The notes under the pieces: model-generated
What the model was told of the DNA's origin: nothing
What the model saw: only the letters and a program-made list of their open reading frames with translations
Databases searched by the model: none
Assembly: GCA_027118455.1 (NCBI GenBank)
Contig: JAJAYZ010000015.1
Span: 1-64,000 of the forward strand
DNA from: Actinomycetes bacterium
GTDB taxonomy: Bacteria; Actinomycetota; Actinomycetes; JAHEKZ01
Length of the DNA: 64,000 nt
Direction of reading: 5' to 3'
Position numbers and translations under genes: made by a program
Shown here: positions 6,990 to 15,853 of the stretch, piece by piece
Position numbering within the stretch: position 1 is the first letter of the stretch
Layout of the letters: the number at the start of each line of letters is the position of its first letter

Positions 6990-8942
6990 TCAGACCTCCA
7001 CCTTCACGACTTTGCGGAGCCACAATCCACCGACGGTCAGCAGGACCACGCCCGTGCCCAGCAACAGCCAGCCGAACGCGGTGGTGATCAGAGGCTGAAG
7101 GTACTCAGGACGAACGAGCACGAGGTAGAGCGCGAAGACCACGGGCAACAGTCCGAGGATCCACGCTGACAACCGACCTTCGGCTGACAAGACCTGTACT
7201 TGGCGACGAAGCCGCTCACGTTCACGAAGCGTTGCCGACACTGTCGTCAGCACCTCGGCGAGGTTTCCGCCGACCTCGCGCTGGATGCGGATGGCCATGA
7301 CCACCCATTCAAAGTCGACGCTCTGCATTCGCTGGGCGATCCCGTCGAGGGCATCTTCAAGGTCGACGCCCAACCGTGTCTCGACGAGTGCACGGTTGAA
7401 CTCCGTCGAAATCGGGGGCTTACCCTCGCGGACCACAGTGTCGATCGCCTGTGGCATCGAGTATCCCGCCGAGAGGCTGCCAGCCATGAGCTGCAGGGTA
7501 TCGGGAAGGGCGGCCATGAAGTCCTTGCGCCGCTTGCCAGCCTTGTACGACAGATACGTCCAAGGAAGCACAAGGCCGAGGACCAGGGCTACCAGCGTCA
7601 TCAGTATTCGGCCGTTGGTCAGCAGGAAGGCAACGAGGCCAGCCCCTAGCATGATTCCGACGTGAATCAGAAGCCACTCGGCTGGCTTGAGCGGGACCGC
7701 TGCCGACTCGAGTTTGGCACCCAACGTCGACTCAAAGTCTCGGTGGGCGACCACGCGGCCGGCGAACTCGACCGCACTTCTGGCTACCTTGGTGTCGCCG
7801 AGGACCGTCGTCTCCTGCTCCTTGACGGGCGCCTTTCCACCGAGCGTGTAGATCGACAGGCGGCGCCGGACGCCGCCCCCTCGGCCGCGCTCAGGATCGG
7901 TGCCGGCTGAGATGGCCACGTAGACCAGGATCAGCAGGGCCACGAAGAGCGCACCGATGGCAACCCAGATCAGGTTGTCAGCGACATTTGCAATCGGTCC
8001 GGGCTCAGGTGCAAGGGAAGGGGTCGGAACGTTGTTGGATCCGTCCCCGCCGGTATCACCGAGTACCACCTGTGCTTCGTCGGTGAGGGGAACGCCGTCG
8101 ACCGGGATGGTCGCCGACAGCGTGCCGGAGGTCTGGGTGTAGCCATCTGGCAGGTCTGCAGTGATGAGGAACCGGTTGGACAGGGTGTTTGCTGCTTGGT
8201 CGAACGCCTCGATCAACTGATCGGTGTCCGCTGCTTGGTAGACCGTTCCCTCGGTTGCCCCGGCAATATCGGTGAGTGCTGCGACCTGTTCGGTGCTGTC
8301 GCCGAATGAGACCACATCAAACCGTGCATCAGACTGCTTGGCGGCCTTGGTTGCTTCTGCCAGCGTGGCCGAGCTGCCTCGGTCGGCGCCGTCGGAGAGC
8401 AACAGGGCAGAGCCGACGTCAGCCGACGACAACTCGTCGGCGGCCAGGGCGACAGCGTCGTACAGCACCGTCTGCGGCGCGGTCGTCAATCCGTCGATGG
8501 TATCCAGCAGGTTGACTCGGTTGGTGGTCGGAGCGACCTGAAGCTCGGCAACGTTGGCGAAGGTCACGAGGCCGATCTCCACCTCGCTGGGGACGGCGCT
8601 GACGAACTGCCGTGCAGCGTCCTTGGCGGCTGTGAGCTTGTCTCCAGCCATGGAATCGCTGGTGTCCATGACTAGCAGCGCCGTTTGGGTGACGTCGCTG
8701 GCATCCGACAGTGACTGAACATCGGGGTTCAGGGCCTGCCCCTCGAGCGACGCACTGGCGTTGCCCGTGTCAATCGAGGCATCGGCGGGAATGCCGTCCA
8801 AGGTGACAACGAAGCTCACCTGCCCGTCGGCGACATCGACCTCGCCGATCGTCGAACTCTCGGCGGCGAAGGCCGACCCAGGAGTGGCAAGCAGGAGCAG
8901 CGCGGCTGCTGCGGCGCCGGTGATGATCCGACGCACGCTCAT
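6990..8942 (-). CDS. tadB: TadB fused to an N-terminal secreted VWA domain
   Basis: 650 residues, about twice the usual TadB length. Residues 1-27 are a signal peptide (ITGAAAAALLLLATPGSAFA). A von Willebrand factor A domain spans about 88-260, with the metal-site motif LVMDTSDSMAGDK and ALLLSDGADRGSS. A linker and a membrane segment near 335 (VADNLIWVAIGALFVALLIL) precede a standard TadB part with T2SSF domain (ALPDTLQLMAGSLSAGYSMP; VDFEWVVMAIRIQREVGGNL) and two C-terminal membrane segments. The VWA part should be extracytoplasmic, where it could bind a pilus component or surface ligand. Its ATGA start overlaps the tadA stop. Confidence 0.9.
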   Translation of the reverse strand: MSVRRIITGAAAAALLLLATPGSAFAAESSTIGEVDVADGQVSFVVTLDGIPADASIDTGNASASLEGQALNPDVQSLSDASDVTQTALLVMDTSDSMAGDKLTAAKDAARQFVSAVPSEVEIGLVTFANVAELQVAPTTNRVNLLDTIDGLTTAPQTVLYDAVALAADELSSADVGSALLLSDGADRGSSATLAEATKAAKQSDARFDVVSFGDSTEQVAALTDIAGATEGTVYQAADTDQLIEAFDQAANTLSNRFLITADLPDGYTQTSGTLSATIPVDGVPLTDEAQVVLGDTGGDGSNNVPTPSLAPEPGPIANVADNLIWVAIGALFVALLILVYVAISAGTDPERGRGGGVRRRLSIYTLGGKAPVKEQETTVLGDTKVARSAVEFAGRVVAHRDFESTLGAKLESAAVPLKPAEWLLIHVGIMLGAGLVAFLLTNGRILMTLVALVLGLVLPWTYLSYKAGKRRKDFMAALPDTLQLMAGSLSAGYSMPQAIDTVVREGKPPISTEFNRALVETRLGVDLEDALDGIAQRMQSVDFEWVVMAIRIQREVGGNLAEVLTTVSATLRERERLRRQVQVLSAEGRLSAWILGLLPVVFALYLVLVRPEYLQPLITTAFGWLLLGTGVVLLTVGGLWLRKVVKVEV

Positions 8943-10330
8943 CGCCCCGCGAACTTCTCGAACGCGAAGATCGACGCGTCTACCTGCACGCCACCTGCCG
9001 CGAGCTTGTCGAGGAACTTGGGGCGCAGCCCGGTGGACTTCAGGGCGCCGAGTGAGCGCCCGTTGTCGTCAAAGCCGGACCCGTGATCGAAGAGGAAGAG
9101 ATCCTGGAGGGTGATGACGTCACCCTCCATACCGACGACTTCGGTGACATGTGTGATGTGACGCGTGCCGTCCTTGAACCGAGTTTGCTGCACGACGACG
9201 TCGATGGCGCTGGAGACCTGTTCACGAATCGCCCGCACTGGCAGGTCGATCCCCGCCATGAGCACCATGGTCTCGACACGGGCGAGCACATCGCGGGGAG
9301 TGTTGGCGTGGACCGTGCAGATCGAGCCGTCGTGCCCGGTGTTCATGGCCTGGAGCATGTCGAGAGCTGCAGCGTCACGGACCTCACCAACGACGATTCG
9401 GTCGGGGCGCATACGCAGGGCATTGCGGACGAGGTCGCGGACCTTGACCTCACCCCGACCTTCGATGTTGGGTGGGCGAGCCTCGAGGCGAAGCACGTGG
9501 TCCTGGTGCAGTTGAAGCTCTGCGGCATCTTCAATGGTCACGATGCGCTCATCTTCTGGGATGAAGGAGGAGAGCACGTTGAGTGTGGTGGTCTTCCCTG
9601 CGCCGGTTCCACCGGAGACCAAGATATTGAGCTTGCCGCGGACGCAGGCGTCCAAGAAGTCGGCAACTGTCCGCGTGACGGTTCCGAAGCCGATGAGATC
9701 CTCGATGCGGTACGGGTCAGCCGCGAACTTACGGATGGTGAGGAGTGAGCCGTCGAGAGCGAGTGGCGGGACGACGGCGTTGACGCGGCTGCCGTCGGGC
9801 AGGCGCGCATCAACCATGGGGCTTGACTCGTCAACGCGTCGGCCGACTCTGGCGACGATCTTGTCGATCGTGCGGCGCAGGTGGTTCTCGTCGGTGAACT
9901 CGCCCTCAGTCTTGTAGATGCGGCCGGCACGCTCGATCCAGATGTCAGAGCTGCCGTTGACCATAACCTCGGTGATGTCCGGGTCACGCAGGTACGGCTC
10001 GAGCGGCCCGTAGCCGAGGATGTCATCGGCAATCTCTTGCGAGAGGCGGGCTCGGTCGGGGGTGGTCAGCGGGGTGTCCTCCTGGCTGAGCACCTCCTGC
10101 AGCGTTTGTCGCACCTTCTGCTCGAGCTCACTTTGGGTCTGGCGTGAGTCGTAGAGTTTTGGGCCGAGGTTGTCCAGAAGTGCCTGATGAACCTGGCGCT
10201 TGAGATCGGCGAACGGGTCGCTCGTCTTGCGCTTGGCTGCCGGTTTTCCGGTGAGAGTGTCGTCGGCCTCGACGTGTTCGGTCGGCGCCTTCTGTCGGCG
10301 CGCTTCAGCGAGGCGATCTGCCAGACTCAT
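8939..10330 (-). CDS. tadA: TadA/CpaF pilus assembly ATPase
   Basis: A 463-residue hexameric secretion ATPase that powers Flp pilus assembly at the cytoplasmic face of TadB/TadC. Visible motifs are Walker [20 protein letters not shown] (about residues 236-250), the Asp box [12 protein letters not shown], Walker [21 protein letters not shown] and the His box [14 protein letters not shown]. The N-terminal domain includes [24 protein letters not shown] overlaps link it to both cpaE and tadB. Confidence 0.96.
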   Translation of the reverse strand: MSLADRLAEARRQKAPTEHVEADDTLTGKPAAKRKTSDPFADLKRQVHQALLDNLGPKLYDSRQTQSELEQKVRQTLQEVLSQEDTPLTTPDRARLSQEIADDILGYGPLEPYLRDPDITEVMVNGSSDIWIERAGRIYKTEGEFTDENHLRRTIDKIVARVGRRVDESSPMVDARLPDGSRVNAVVPPLALDGSLLTIRKFAADPYRIEDLIGFGTVTRTVADFLDACVRGKLNILVSGGTGAGKTTTLNVLSSFIPEDERIVTIEDAAELQLHQDHVLRLEARPPNIEGRGEVKVRDLVRNALRMRPDRIVVGEVRDAAALDMLQAMNTGHDGSICTVHANTPRDVLARVETMVLMAGIDLPVRAIREQVSSAIDVVVQQTRFKDGTRHITHVTEVVGMEGDVITLQDLFLFDHGSGFDDNGRSLGALKSTGLRPKFLDKLAAGGVQVDASIFAFEKFAGR

Positions 10331-11538
10331 GAGGTCTTGGCCTTCCTGCGTAGGAGACCGCGGCGATCACTGCGGAGCTCGGGCGGGATGGATGAGTCGG
10401 TGTGGTGGCCGGTCAGGACGAACTTCTCGGCGAACTGCCGGATCGCCACGCTGACCGGGTGCTTGGGGTTGTCGTAGATGATCGGCACACCACGGTTGAT
10501 GGCTGCCGGAACATCTCTCGAACTGGGTATCTGGATCGAGATCGGCACCCGAAGGGTCTTCTCAACCTCGTTGAGGGCGAGCCCCACTTTGGAGTCTGAG
10601 CGGTTGAGGACCACTGCCCACTTCTCCCGCGGGAAGTTGATCTCTTCGAGTGTTTCCAGCGTCAGTTTGAGGTTTTTCAGAGCCGGGATGTCCAACGTGG
10701 CAATCAACGCGATCAGGTCGCTCTGGTCGAGTGCCTCGAGTACCTGTTCGTCAAAGGCCGGGGGAGTGTCGACCACGACGTAGTCGAACTCCTGCCGCAG
10801 GATGTTCAAGATCTGACGCACCAAGTCTGCGGTGATCCCGCGGTTCGAGCCTGGGTCGAGTGGGGCGACCAAGGTGAACAGCCCGGGCATGTTGCTGTGC
10901 GGGGTGAGGAGAGCCTGCACCGAACCGGAGTCGATTCCGTCGCCTAGAGCGACGGCGTCGGCGATGGTGTGCGCGGGGAAGAGCTGAAGTGCGATGGCGA
11001 CGTCCCCGAACGAGAGATCGAGGTCGACGAGGCAGACTCGGTTGCGGCCACCCTCGGTGAGTGCGACAGCAAGGTTGGTCGACAGCGTTGTCTTGCCGCA
11101 GCCACCTTTGGCCGAGAAGACCGTGACCAAGATGCCGTGGTCGAGGTCGTCCTCGGGAAGCGAAGCCCCTGGCACCGTCTCGCGCATGGACTGCGCCAGT
11201 GCTTTGACCCGTGCGACCGCCGCATTGATACCGGGGAGGTCGCGCTCCTCGACGACCTCGCGAACGCCAGCGCGCAGGGCGTCGGCGAGCACCGAGGTGT
11301 CCACCCTGCGGCGCACCAGGACCACACCCAGGCTCGAGCGAGTGAGCCGCATGGCGGACGCGAGATCCAGTGCGCTTTCGAGGTCGACTGAACCTCCGAC
11401 CACGACGGCGTCCTCACCGAGGTGGGTGTCAAGGTGTCTCCGCAGCGCGTCAACGGTGGGGATGACCACCGTTTCCGCACCAAGGGCCGAGCGGAGGGTT
11501 TCCGCGGCGCTTGGGTCGTAGTCGAGGATCGCGGTCAT
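10327..11538 (-). CDS. cpaE: CpaE/TadZ, MinD-like pilus localisation ATPase
   Basis: 403 residues. The N-terminal third is a degenerate receiver domain (ILDYDPSAAETLRSAL...). The rest is a ParA/MinD-type ATPase with deviant Walker A VTVFSAKGGCGKTTLSTNLA (about 140), VCLVDLDLSFGDVAIAL, and Walker B FDYVVVDTPPAFDEQVL. Proteins of this family place the Tad apparatus in the cell. The gene lies between cpaB (one-base TAATG overlap) and tadA (ATGA overlap). Confidence 0.94.
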   Translation of the reverse strand: MTAILDYDPSAAETLRSALGAETVVIPTVDALRRHLDTHLGEDAVVVGGSVDLESALDLASAMRLTRSSLGVVLVRRRVDTSVLADALRAGVREVVEERDLPGINAAVARVKALAQSMRETVPGASLPEDDLDHGILVTVFSAKGGCGKTTLSTNLAVALTEGGRNRVCLVDLDLSFGDVAIALQLFPAHTIADAVALGDGIDSGSVQALLTPHSNMPGLFTLVAPLDPGSNRGITADLVRQILNILRQEFDYVVVDTPPAFDEQVLEALDQSDLIALIATLDIPALKNLKLTLETLEEINFPREKWAVVLNRSDSKVGLALNEVEKTLRVPISIQIPSSRDVPAAINRGVPIIYDNPKHPVSVAIRQFAEKFVLTGHHTDSSIPPELRSDRRGLLRRKAKTS

Positions 11539-12254
11539 TAGCGCCTCAGGTCCTGCGGTGTCGTAATGACGCCGGTGCGCGTGGTGGTGCCAGGTCCGAG
11601 CAGGCCGAAGTAGAGGGCGCCATTCGCCTGACCGTTGATGATCCGCTGAGCCTGATTCTGGTCGGTCTCAAGAGTCAGGATCGTCTGCGGAATCTCCTCG
11701 GTAGTCGACCCGCCCGTCTGGTCGGTCGTCACCTGCGTGCTCAGAGTGGTGGCACCGGTGGCGAGCACCTCGACCTTCGGAATGATGACCATGGTGTCGG
11801 TGTTATCGGTCCAGAAGATGGTGACGTCCGAGCCCGGTGCCACGAAGCCCGCGACTCGTTCGGGGTCGCCGAGCTGGACCGACATCGCCAACTTGTCCTT
11901 GGGAACGCTAAGGCCCGACGCGGCGGCTCCCGGTGGCCCGAACATCTGCGCCAAGATCTGTTGCCCCGGGAAGATCGGGGCCAACGCCACCTGGTCGGAG
12001 ATGATCGTGATGTCGGACAGCACGCCTTGTGGAGCGGCCGAGGCAGGCACCGTCTGGATCTCGAAGGCACCGTCGTTCGACGCGTCAGTTGCGTTGGTGC
12101 CCGCGGCGACCTGTTGCGTCGCGACCAGCACGTCGACTGGCGCAGCGTCAGCCTGCGCTCGGTCGTCGGCGTTCGTGACGTACACGAAGATGAGCACCGT
12201 GCCGAGCGCGGCAACCACCAGAGCGGCAATGAGCAAAAGTGTTCTACGTCCCAT
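11538..12254 (-). CDS. cpaB: CpaB/RcpC Flp pilus assembly protein
   Basis: A 238-residue protein with one N-terminal membrane anchor (TLLLIAALVVAALGTVLIFVYV) and a SAF-like domain (VDVLVATQQVAAGTNATD), then an RcpC-like region (SVQLGDPERVAGFVAPGSDVTIFWTD). The frame opens at 12323, but ATG 12254 is preferred because GRRTLLL starts the membrane anchor there and an AGAGG site lies just upstream. It is the first gene of the tad operon, whose promoter must lie in 12255-12485. Confidence 0.9.
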   Translation of the reverse strand: MGRRTLLLIAALVVAALGTVLIFVYVTNADDRAQADAAPVDVLVATQQVAAGTNATDASNDGAFEIQTVPASAAPQGVLSDITIISDQVALAPIFPGQQILAQMFGPPGAAASGLSVPKDKLAMSVQLGDPERVAGFVAPGSDVTIFWTDNTDTMVIIPKVEVLATGATTLSTQVTTDQTGGSTTEEIPQTILTLETDQNQAQRIINGQANGALYFGLLGPGTTTRTGVITTPQDLRR

Positions 12255-12485
12255 ACGACCTCTATCGGAGTGTGGAGCCCACGGTTGAGGGAACAAGGCG
12301 GACAATTTCCAACACAGCGACAACGAAGGCGTCGTGACGCCTTAGTTGTCGCATGGCTAGTCCCCGAGTTCGCAGAGTTCCCCTAGGCGACATCTGCCGC
12401 TATGACCGAATCGTGCCATGCGCGTTGTTCGTTACGTCGGGGGCATGCCAACTTGTACCTAGTAGTTAATGACTAGTTCTCACGC
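12255..12485. promoter_or_regulatory. Leader and promoter region of the tad operon
   Basis: A 231-bp gap between the 3' end of the ABC permease gene and cpaB. The segment near 12449-12480 is unusually AT-rich and contains CTAGT...ACTAG arms. It is the only place for a promoter of the seven-gene operon because every later junction overlaps or is nearly so. No individual -35/-10 pair stands out. Confidence 0.4.
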
Positions 12486-13655
12486 CTAGCCACCTGCGAC
12501 CGTCAGCACGACCGAGGCGCGGACGTGGGGATGCGCCCACGCTTGACCAGTGCGGTACCAGTGCAGCGCGCTCAGCAGGAGCACCGGAACGGCCCCCAGG
12601 AGTGGCATCCACCACAGACCGGAGTAGGCGAGCATGAGGAAGTAGAGGCTGGTGAAGGCGGTCACGAGGGCGAAACGCATCGACTGGGCGGCCATGACTC
12701 CCGGTGTTGCCGGGGTGTCCCGTGGGCCCTGAAGGTCGGCGCGATGCGGGTTGCGCAGTGATGAGCGCATGCCGAGGGCGACGACGATGGCCGCGCAACT
12801 GAGCGCAGACATCATCGCCCCCGTCACCTCCGATGCCGCGTTCGGCGGGTGAGCCCGAAGTGACCCGCCGATGAGCGCGGAGAGCACCGCGCCCATGGCC
12901 ACCTCGAGAAACACCAGGGACTTCGCCAGGAAGGCGGGAGACGCCCATCCAGGCAGAGTCGAGAGCCAGACCGAGCCCGTTGAGTCCAGGGTGAAGGCGT
13001 TGATCCCGAAGAGCAGCCCGGCCCCAGCAGCGATCAGCCCCGGAACCAAGATCAGCGACTGCCAGCTCATGCCGGCAAGGGCCGAAACGACACCGGGAAC
13101 GATGACCAGCACCAGCACTCCGCGCCGGAGTGGGGTCGACCGCCACACGCTCGCATGATCGACAGCAAGCAGTGAGTACAGGACGCTGTGCGACCAGCGA
13201 CGCCGAGGGAGCGCCCGTGAACTGGTTCGGTCGGCGTGGTCGCCAGAGCGCCGCAGCGCCCAGCCGGTGACGGCATCTCCCATGAGCAGAAGGACGGCTC
13301 CGCCTGCTACCAGGACCCCGACAACTATCAGCCAAGGGCCGTAGTTGCCTTGGTAGCCGTCGAATGCGGCACTGAGGACGTACCTCGTCGGCGAGTTGTC
13401 GAGCAGCGGGATCACGTTGTCGGTCCAGAGGATCAGCAGCCCCGCTGTGACAGCGAGGGCGCCGGCTGCATTGGTGGCGAGGCGTCCGCGATGCGTTTGT
13501 CGGATCCCCATCACCAGCCAGCCGATGGTGTGGCCGGCGATGGTGACGGCCCCGATGAAGGCGCTGACGGTCAGCAACGAGCGCGAGGTGCCCCCCCAGG
13601 CCAGTTCTCCGGTGGCAAAGCCGGTGATCACGAAGAGCGCGACCACGTTGATCAT
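12486..13655 (-). CDS. ABC-2-type exporter permease, C-terminal part after a frameshift
   Basis: 389 residues in the annotated frame, with about eight hydrophobic segments (for example VSAFIGAVTIAGHTIGWLVM, VLVLVIVPGVVSALAGM, LILVPGLIAAGAGLLFGI). Its first Met overlaps the stop of the short membrane ORF upstream. In this frame the codons before that Met read L-L-P-V-N-L-A-W, which continues the other ORF smoothly if one base is restored in the CTCCCG stretch near 13670. The two ORFs therefore look like one ~510-residue permease split by a one-base deletion or a sequencing error. It pairs with the ABC ATPase at 14011; the substrate is unknown. Confidence 0.75.
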   Translation of the reverse strand: MINVVALFVITGFATGELAWGGTSRSLLTVSAFIGAVTIAGHTIGWLVMGIRQTHRGRLATNAAGALAVTAGLLILWTDNVIPLLDNSPTRYVLSAAFDGYQGNYGPWLIVVGVLVAGGAVLLLMGDAVTGWALRRSGDHADRTSSRALPRRRWSHSVLYSLLAVDHASVWRSTPLRRGVLVLVIVPGVVSALAGMSWQSLILVPGLIAAGAGLLFGINAFTLDSTGSVWLSTLPGWASPAFLAKSLVFLEVAMGAVLSALIGGSLRAHPPNAASEVTGAMMSALSCAAIVVALGMRSSLRNPHRADLQGPRDTPATPGVMAAQSMRFALVTAFTSLYFLMLAYSGLWWMPLLGAVPVLLLSALHWYRTGQAWAHPHVRASVVLTVAGG

Positions 13656-14014
13656 CCACGCCAGGTTGACGGGAGCAGCACCAGCGTTCCGCGGAACACC
13701 GTCGAGGGCTTCACTGAGTAGGCCACCAGCTGGTCGGGCGGGTAGAGCTCGTAGCCGCCACCAGACACCAGCGGAGCGAGCACTGCGAGCACCAGGAATC
13801 CGACATAGAACGTTGGGGTGGCCAGGGACAGATTGAAGGTCTGGTCGTCAGGAAGGGGTTGCATACCGAACAAGCCTGCGACGACCAGGGCGGCTGGCAA
13901 CAGCGTAATCGCGGCAATAGCCGCTCGCAGCGGCCGCGACCGGATCATCCTCCAGCGAAGGCGGAGCAGGGCGAGCAGCTGTCGGCTGGACCCGACATCG
14001 CCAGGTGGCGTCAT
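13652..14014 (-). CDS. ABC-2-type exporter permease, N-terminal part before a frameshift
   Basis: 120 residues, with two membrane segments (AAIAAITLLPAALVVAGLFG; FYVGFLVLAVLAPLVSGGG) followed by ELYPPDQLVAYSVKPSTVFR. The last residues, PSTWRG, are out of character and are the out-of-frame reading of the sequence that encodes P-V-N-L-A-W in the next frame. The start codon overlaps the stop of the ABC ATPase gene, so translation is coupled. Best read as the 5' part of the gene continuing at 13655. Confidence 0.75.
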   Translation of the reverse strand: MTPPGDVGSSRQLLALLRLRWRMIRSRPLRAAIAAITLLPAALVVAGLFGMQPLPDDQTFNLSLATPTFYVGFLVLAVLAPLVSGGGYELYPPDQLVAYSVKPSTVFRGTLVLLPSTWRG

Positions 14015-14721
14015 GAGGTCAGCAATGCGCGGTAGCGCTCGGCGCCTGCTGTACCGGCGAGTTCTGAGGCTGGAGCTGCTGCGACAACTTGCCCGCGGCG
14101 CAAGACGACGGCTTGTTCGCAGGCCTCGACGGCCAGGTTGAGCAGGTGTGTCGAGACCAGCACGGCTGATCCAGTTGCCCGAAGTTCGGCGATGACATCC
14201 ATCGTTGCCTCGACGCCAAGAGGGTCAACTCCGTCGAAGGGTTCGTCGAGCAGCAGCACCTCTGGTTCATGGAACGCCGCGAGTACGACCGACATTCGTC
14301 GACCCATCCCGTGCGAGAAGCCCGCAGTGATGCGGTCGGCCACCCCGAGCAGGTCAAAGCGGTCGAGAAGGTCTTCGGCGCGCTTCTCCCAGTCGGCACC
14401 CATGTTGCGCATGGTCGCGGCCAGCTGGAGATGCTCCCAGGGTGTCGCGCGCGGAATGAGTCCGCCGACGTCCGGGCAGTACCCGACCCTCGTACGTGCT
14501 TGGTCGGGATGGCGGACGGCGTCGATCCCGGCCACCCGCACCGTTCCTGTGGTGGGGGGGAGGACCCCTGCGAGGACCTTGAGCGTCGTTGACTTGCCCG
14601 CTCCGTTGCGTCCCACCAGTGCCAGCGTTGCCCGGGCCGGCACGCTGAGGTCGAAGCCGTCCACCGCGACGACGGGCCCAAACGACACTGTGAGTCCTCG
14701 GGCTTCCACGACTGCGCTCAT
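14011..14721 (-). CDS. ABC transporter ATP-binding protein
   Basis: 236 residues. Walker A is ALVGRNGAGKSTTLKVLAG (about residues 36-54), the signature region is ITAGFSHGMGRRMSV, Walker B is VLLLDEPFDGVDPLG, and the H-loop is VLVSTHLL. The start at 14721 (MSAVVEARGLTVSFG) is chosen over the upstream Met because an AAGGGGGG site precedes it. It forms a two-gene exporter with the overlapping frameshifted permease. Divergent from the zinc-ribbon gene at 14834. Confidence 0.93.
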   Translation of the reverse strand: MSAVVEARGLTVSFGPVVAVDGFDLSVPARATLALVGRNGAGKSTTLKVLAGVLPPTTGTVRVAGIDAVRHPDQARTRVGYCPDVGGLIPRATPWEHLQLAATMRNMGADWEKRAEDLLDRFDLLGVADRITAGFSHGMGRRMSVVLAAFHEPEVLLLDEPFDGVDPLGVEATMDVIAELRATGSAVLVSTHLLNLAVEACEQAVVLRRGQVVAAAPASELAGTAGAERYRALLTS

Positions 14722-14833
14722 CGTCCCCCCTTCGGCCACTCGGACCCCTAGGTTGATGGGCCTGTCGGGGCGTTCGCAACTGGAGAGTGCTTTTGCCGTC
14801 AAGGCCCGACCCGACGGTGCCGAGGAAACCTTC

Positions 14834-15307
14834 GTGAGTACCACCTTGTCATGCGGTCAGTGCGGCGCTCAGTTGCGCGCGGAGCAGGACTGGTGCTCGC
14901 TCTGTTACGCGGGCGTTGAACCGTCGTTCGATCCCTTGACCGCGCCTTTGGAGCAGGTGGTTGGGCGCTCTGAAGCACCAGAGCCCCCCGTTGCTGACCC
15001 CGTCATCGAGTCGGCCCCAGCCACACCGGTAGGCGATCTGCGGTTGGACCGGGCCAGCAACCATCTGGCTGTGTCATCTCCCGAAGAGCCCGTCGACACC
15101 ACTGACGACAAGTCGGCTGTCGAGGTCAGCGACCTTGATGTCATGTTCTCGATGCTCGCGGCAGAGCATCGGCGCAGCGACGTGACGGCCCAGATCGTTG
15201 ACCGGCTGGAGGACAGGTCGACTCGCATTGCGGTGATGGTCGGCGGGATGGTGCTCGTCGGCGCCGTCAGCTTCTTGGTTCTGACCGTGCTCGGCGCCAT
15301 CTTCTAG
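14834..15307 (+). CDS. Zinc-ribbon protein with C-terminal membrane anchor
   Basis: 157 residues from a GTG start preceded by GAGGAAA. The N-terminus holds two CxxC-type pairs (LSCGQCGAQL and WCSLCYAG), as in short zinc ribbons. The middle is an acidic, Pro/Ala-rich linker. The C-terminus has one membrane segment (IAVMVGGMVLVGAVSFLVLTVLGAIF). The tail-anchor layout puts the zinc ribbon in the cytoplasm. The function is not recognised. The much longer upstream open frame is antisense to the ABC ATPase and is not coding. Confidence 0.7.
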   Translation: MSTTLSCGQCGAQLRAEQDWCSLCYAGVEPSFDPLTAPLEQVVGRSEAPEPPVADPVIESAPATPVGDLRLDRASNHLAVSSPEEPVDTTDDKSAVEVSDLDVMFSMLAAEHRRSDVTAQIVDRLEDRSTRIAVMVGGMVLVGAVSFLVLTVLGAIF

Positions 15308-15356
15308 GGCCGATACGCTCGGTGTGTTCACCGCTGACGCACGGCCTGGAGCACCC

Positions 15357-15794
15357 ATGAGCGAGCAGACGTCCTCGACCATCGTGATCGAGGCGACTCC
15401 CTCTGTGGTGATGGGCGAGATAGCCGCTCTCGAGTCGTACCCAGAGTGGGCCGGATCGGTCCGCTCGGTTGAGGTGCTTTCTCGGGATGACGAGGGCCGA
15501 CCCTCTCGAGCGACGTTCGTGCTCGACGCCGGCGTTGTCAAGGACACCTACACGCTGCAGTACACCTGGCGCGGCGACGAGTCGGTCAGCTGGACCTTGG
15601 TCGAGGCTCAGATGCTGACCGCCATGGACGGCAGCTATCGGTTGACCGACCAGGGCGAGGCGGGGACGGTCGTGGAGTACGTGCTGACGCTCGACCTGAA
15701 GATGCCGATGATCGGCCTGTTGCGCCGCAAGGCGGAGAAAGTGGTCACCGATACCGCGCTGAGGGAGCTCAAACGCCGCGTCGAAGGCGCCTGA
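15357..15794 (+). CDS. SRPBCC/polyketide cyclase-like protein
   Basis: 145 residues of the START/Bet v1-like ligand-binding fold: SSTIVIEATPSVVMGEIAALESYPEWAGSV at the N-terminus, then alternating strands and a C-terminal helix (LREEL-like LRELKRRVEGA). Homologues next to an ArsA-like ATPase are common in actinobacteria (for example the Rv2185c-Rv2184c pair), which supports the call. ATG 15357 is used rather than the upstream start at 15324. The ligand is unknown. Confidence 0.85.
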   Translation: MSEQTSSTIVIEATPSVVMGEIAALESYPEWAGSVRSVEVLSRDDEGRPSRATFVLDAGVVKDTYTLQYTWRGDESVSWTLVEAQMLTAMDGSYRLTDQGEAGTVVEYVLTLDLKMPMIGLLRRKAEKVVTDTALRELKRRVEGA

Positions 15795-15853
15795 CGATCG
15801 CTGCAAAACACCTGTGGGGCCACGACTAGGCTGCGCCGACAAGGAGGTGCTCC

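Noticed and set aside
11099-11125. CCACCTTTGG stretch resembling the middle of the 85-bp repeat
   Set aside because: Similarity covers only about ten bases and lies within conserved cpaE coding sequence for the P-loop.
14138-14833. Long plus-strand extension upstream of the zinc-ribbon gene
   Set aside because: It is antisense to a well-supported ABC ATPase and lacks family features; the GTG at 14834 with GAGGAAA fits better.
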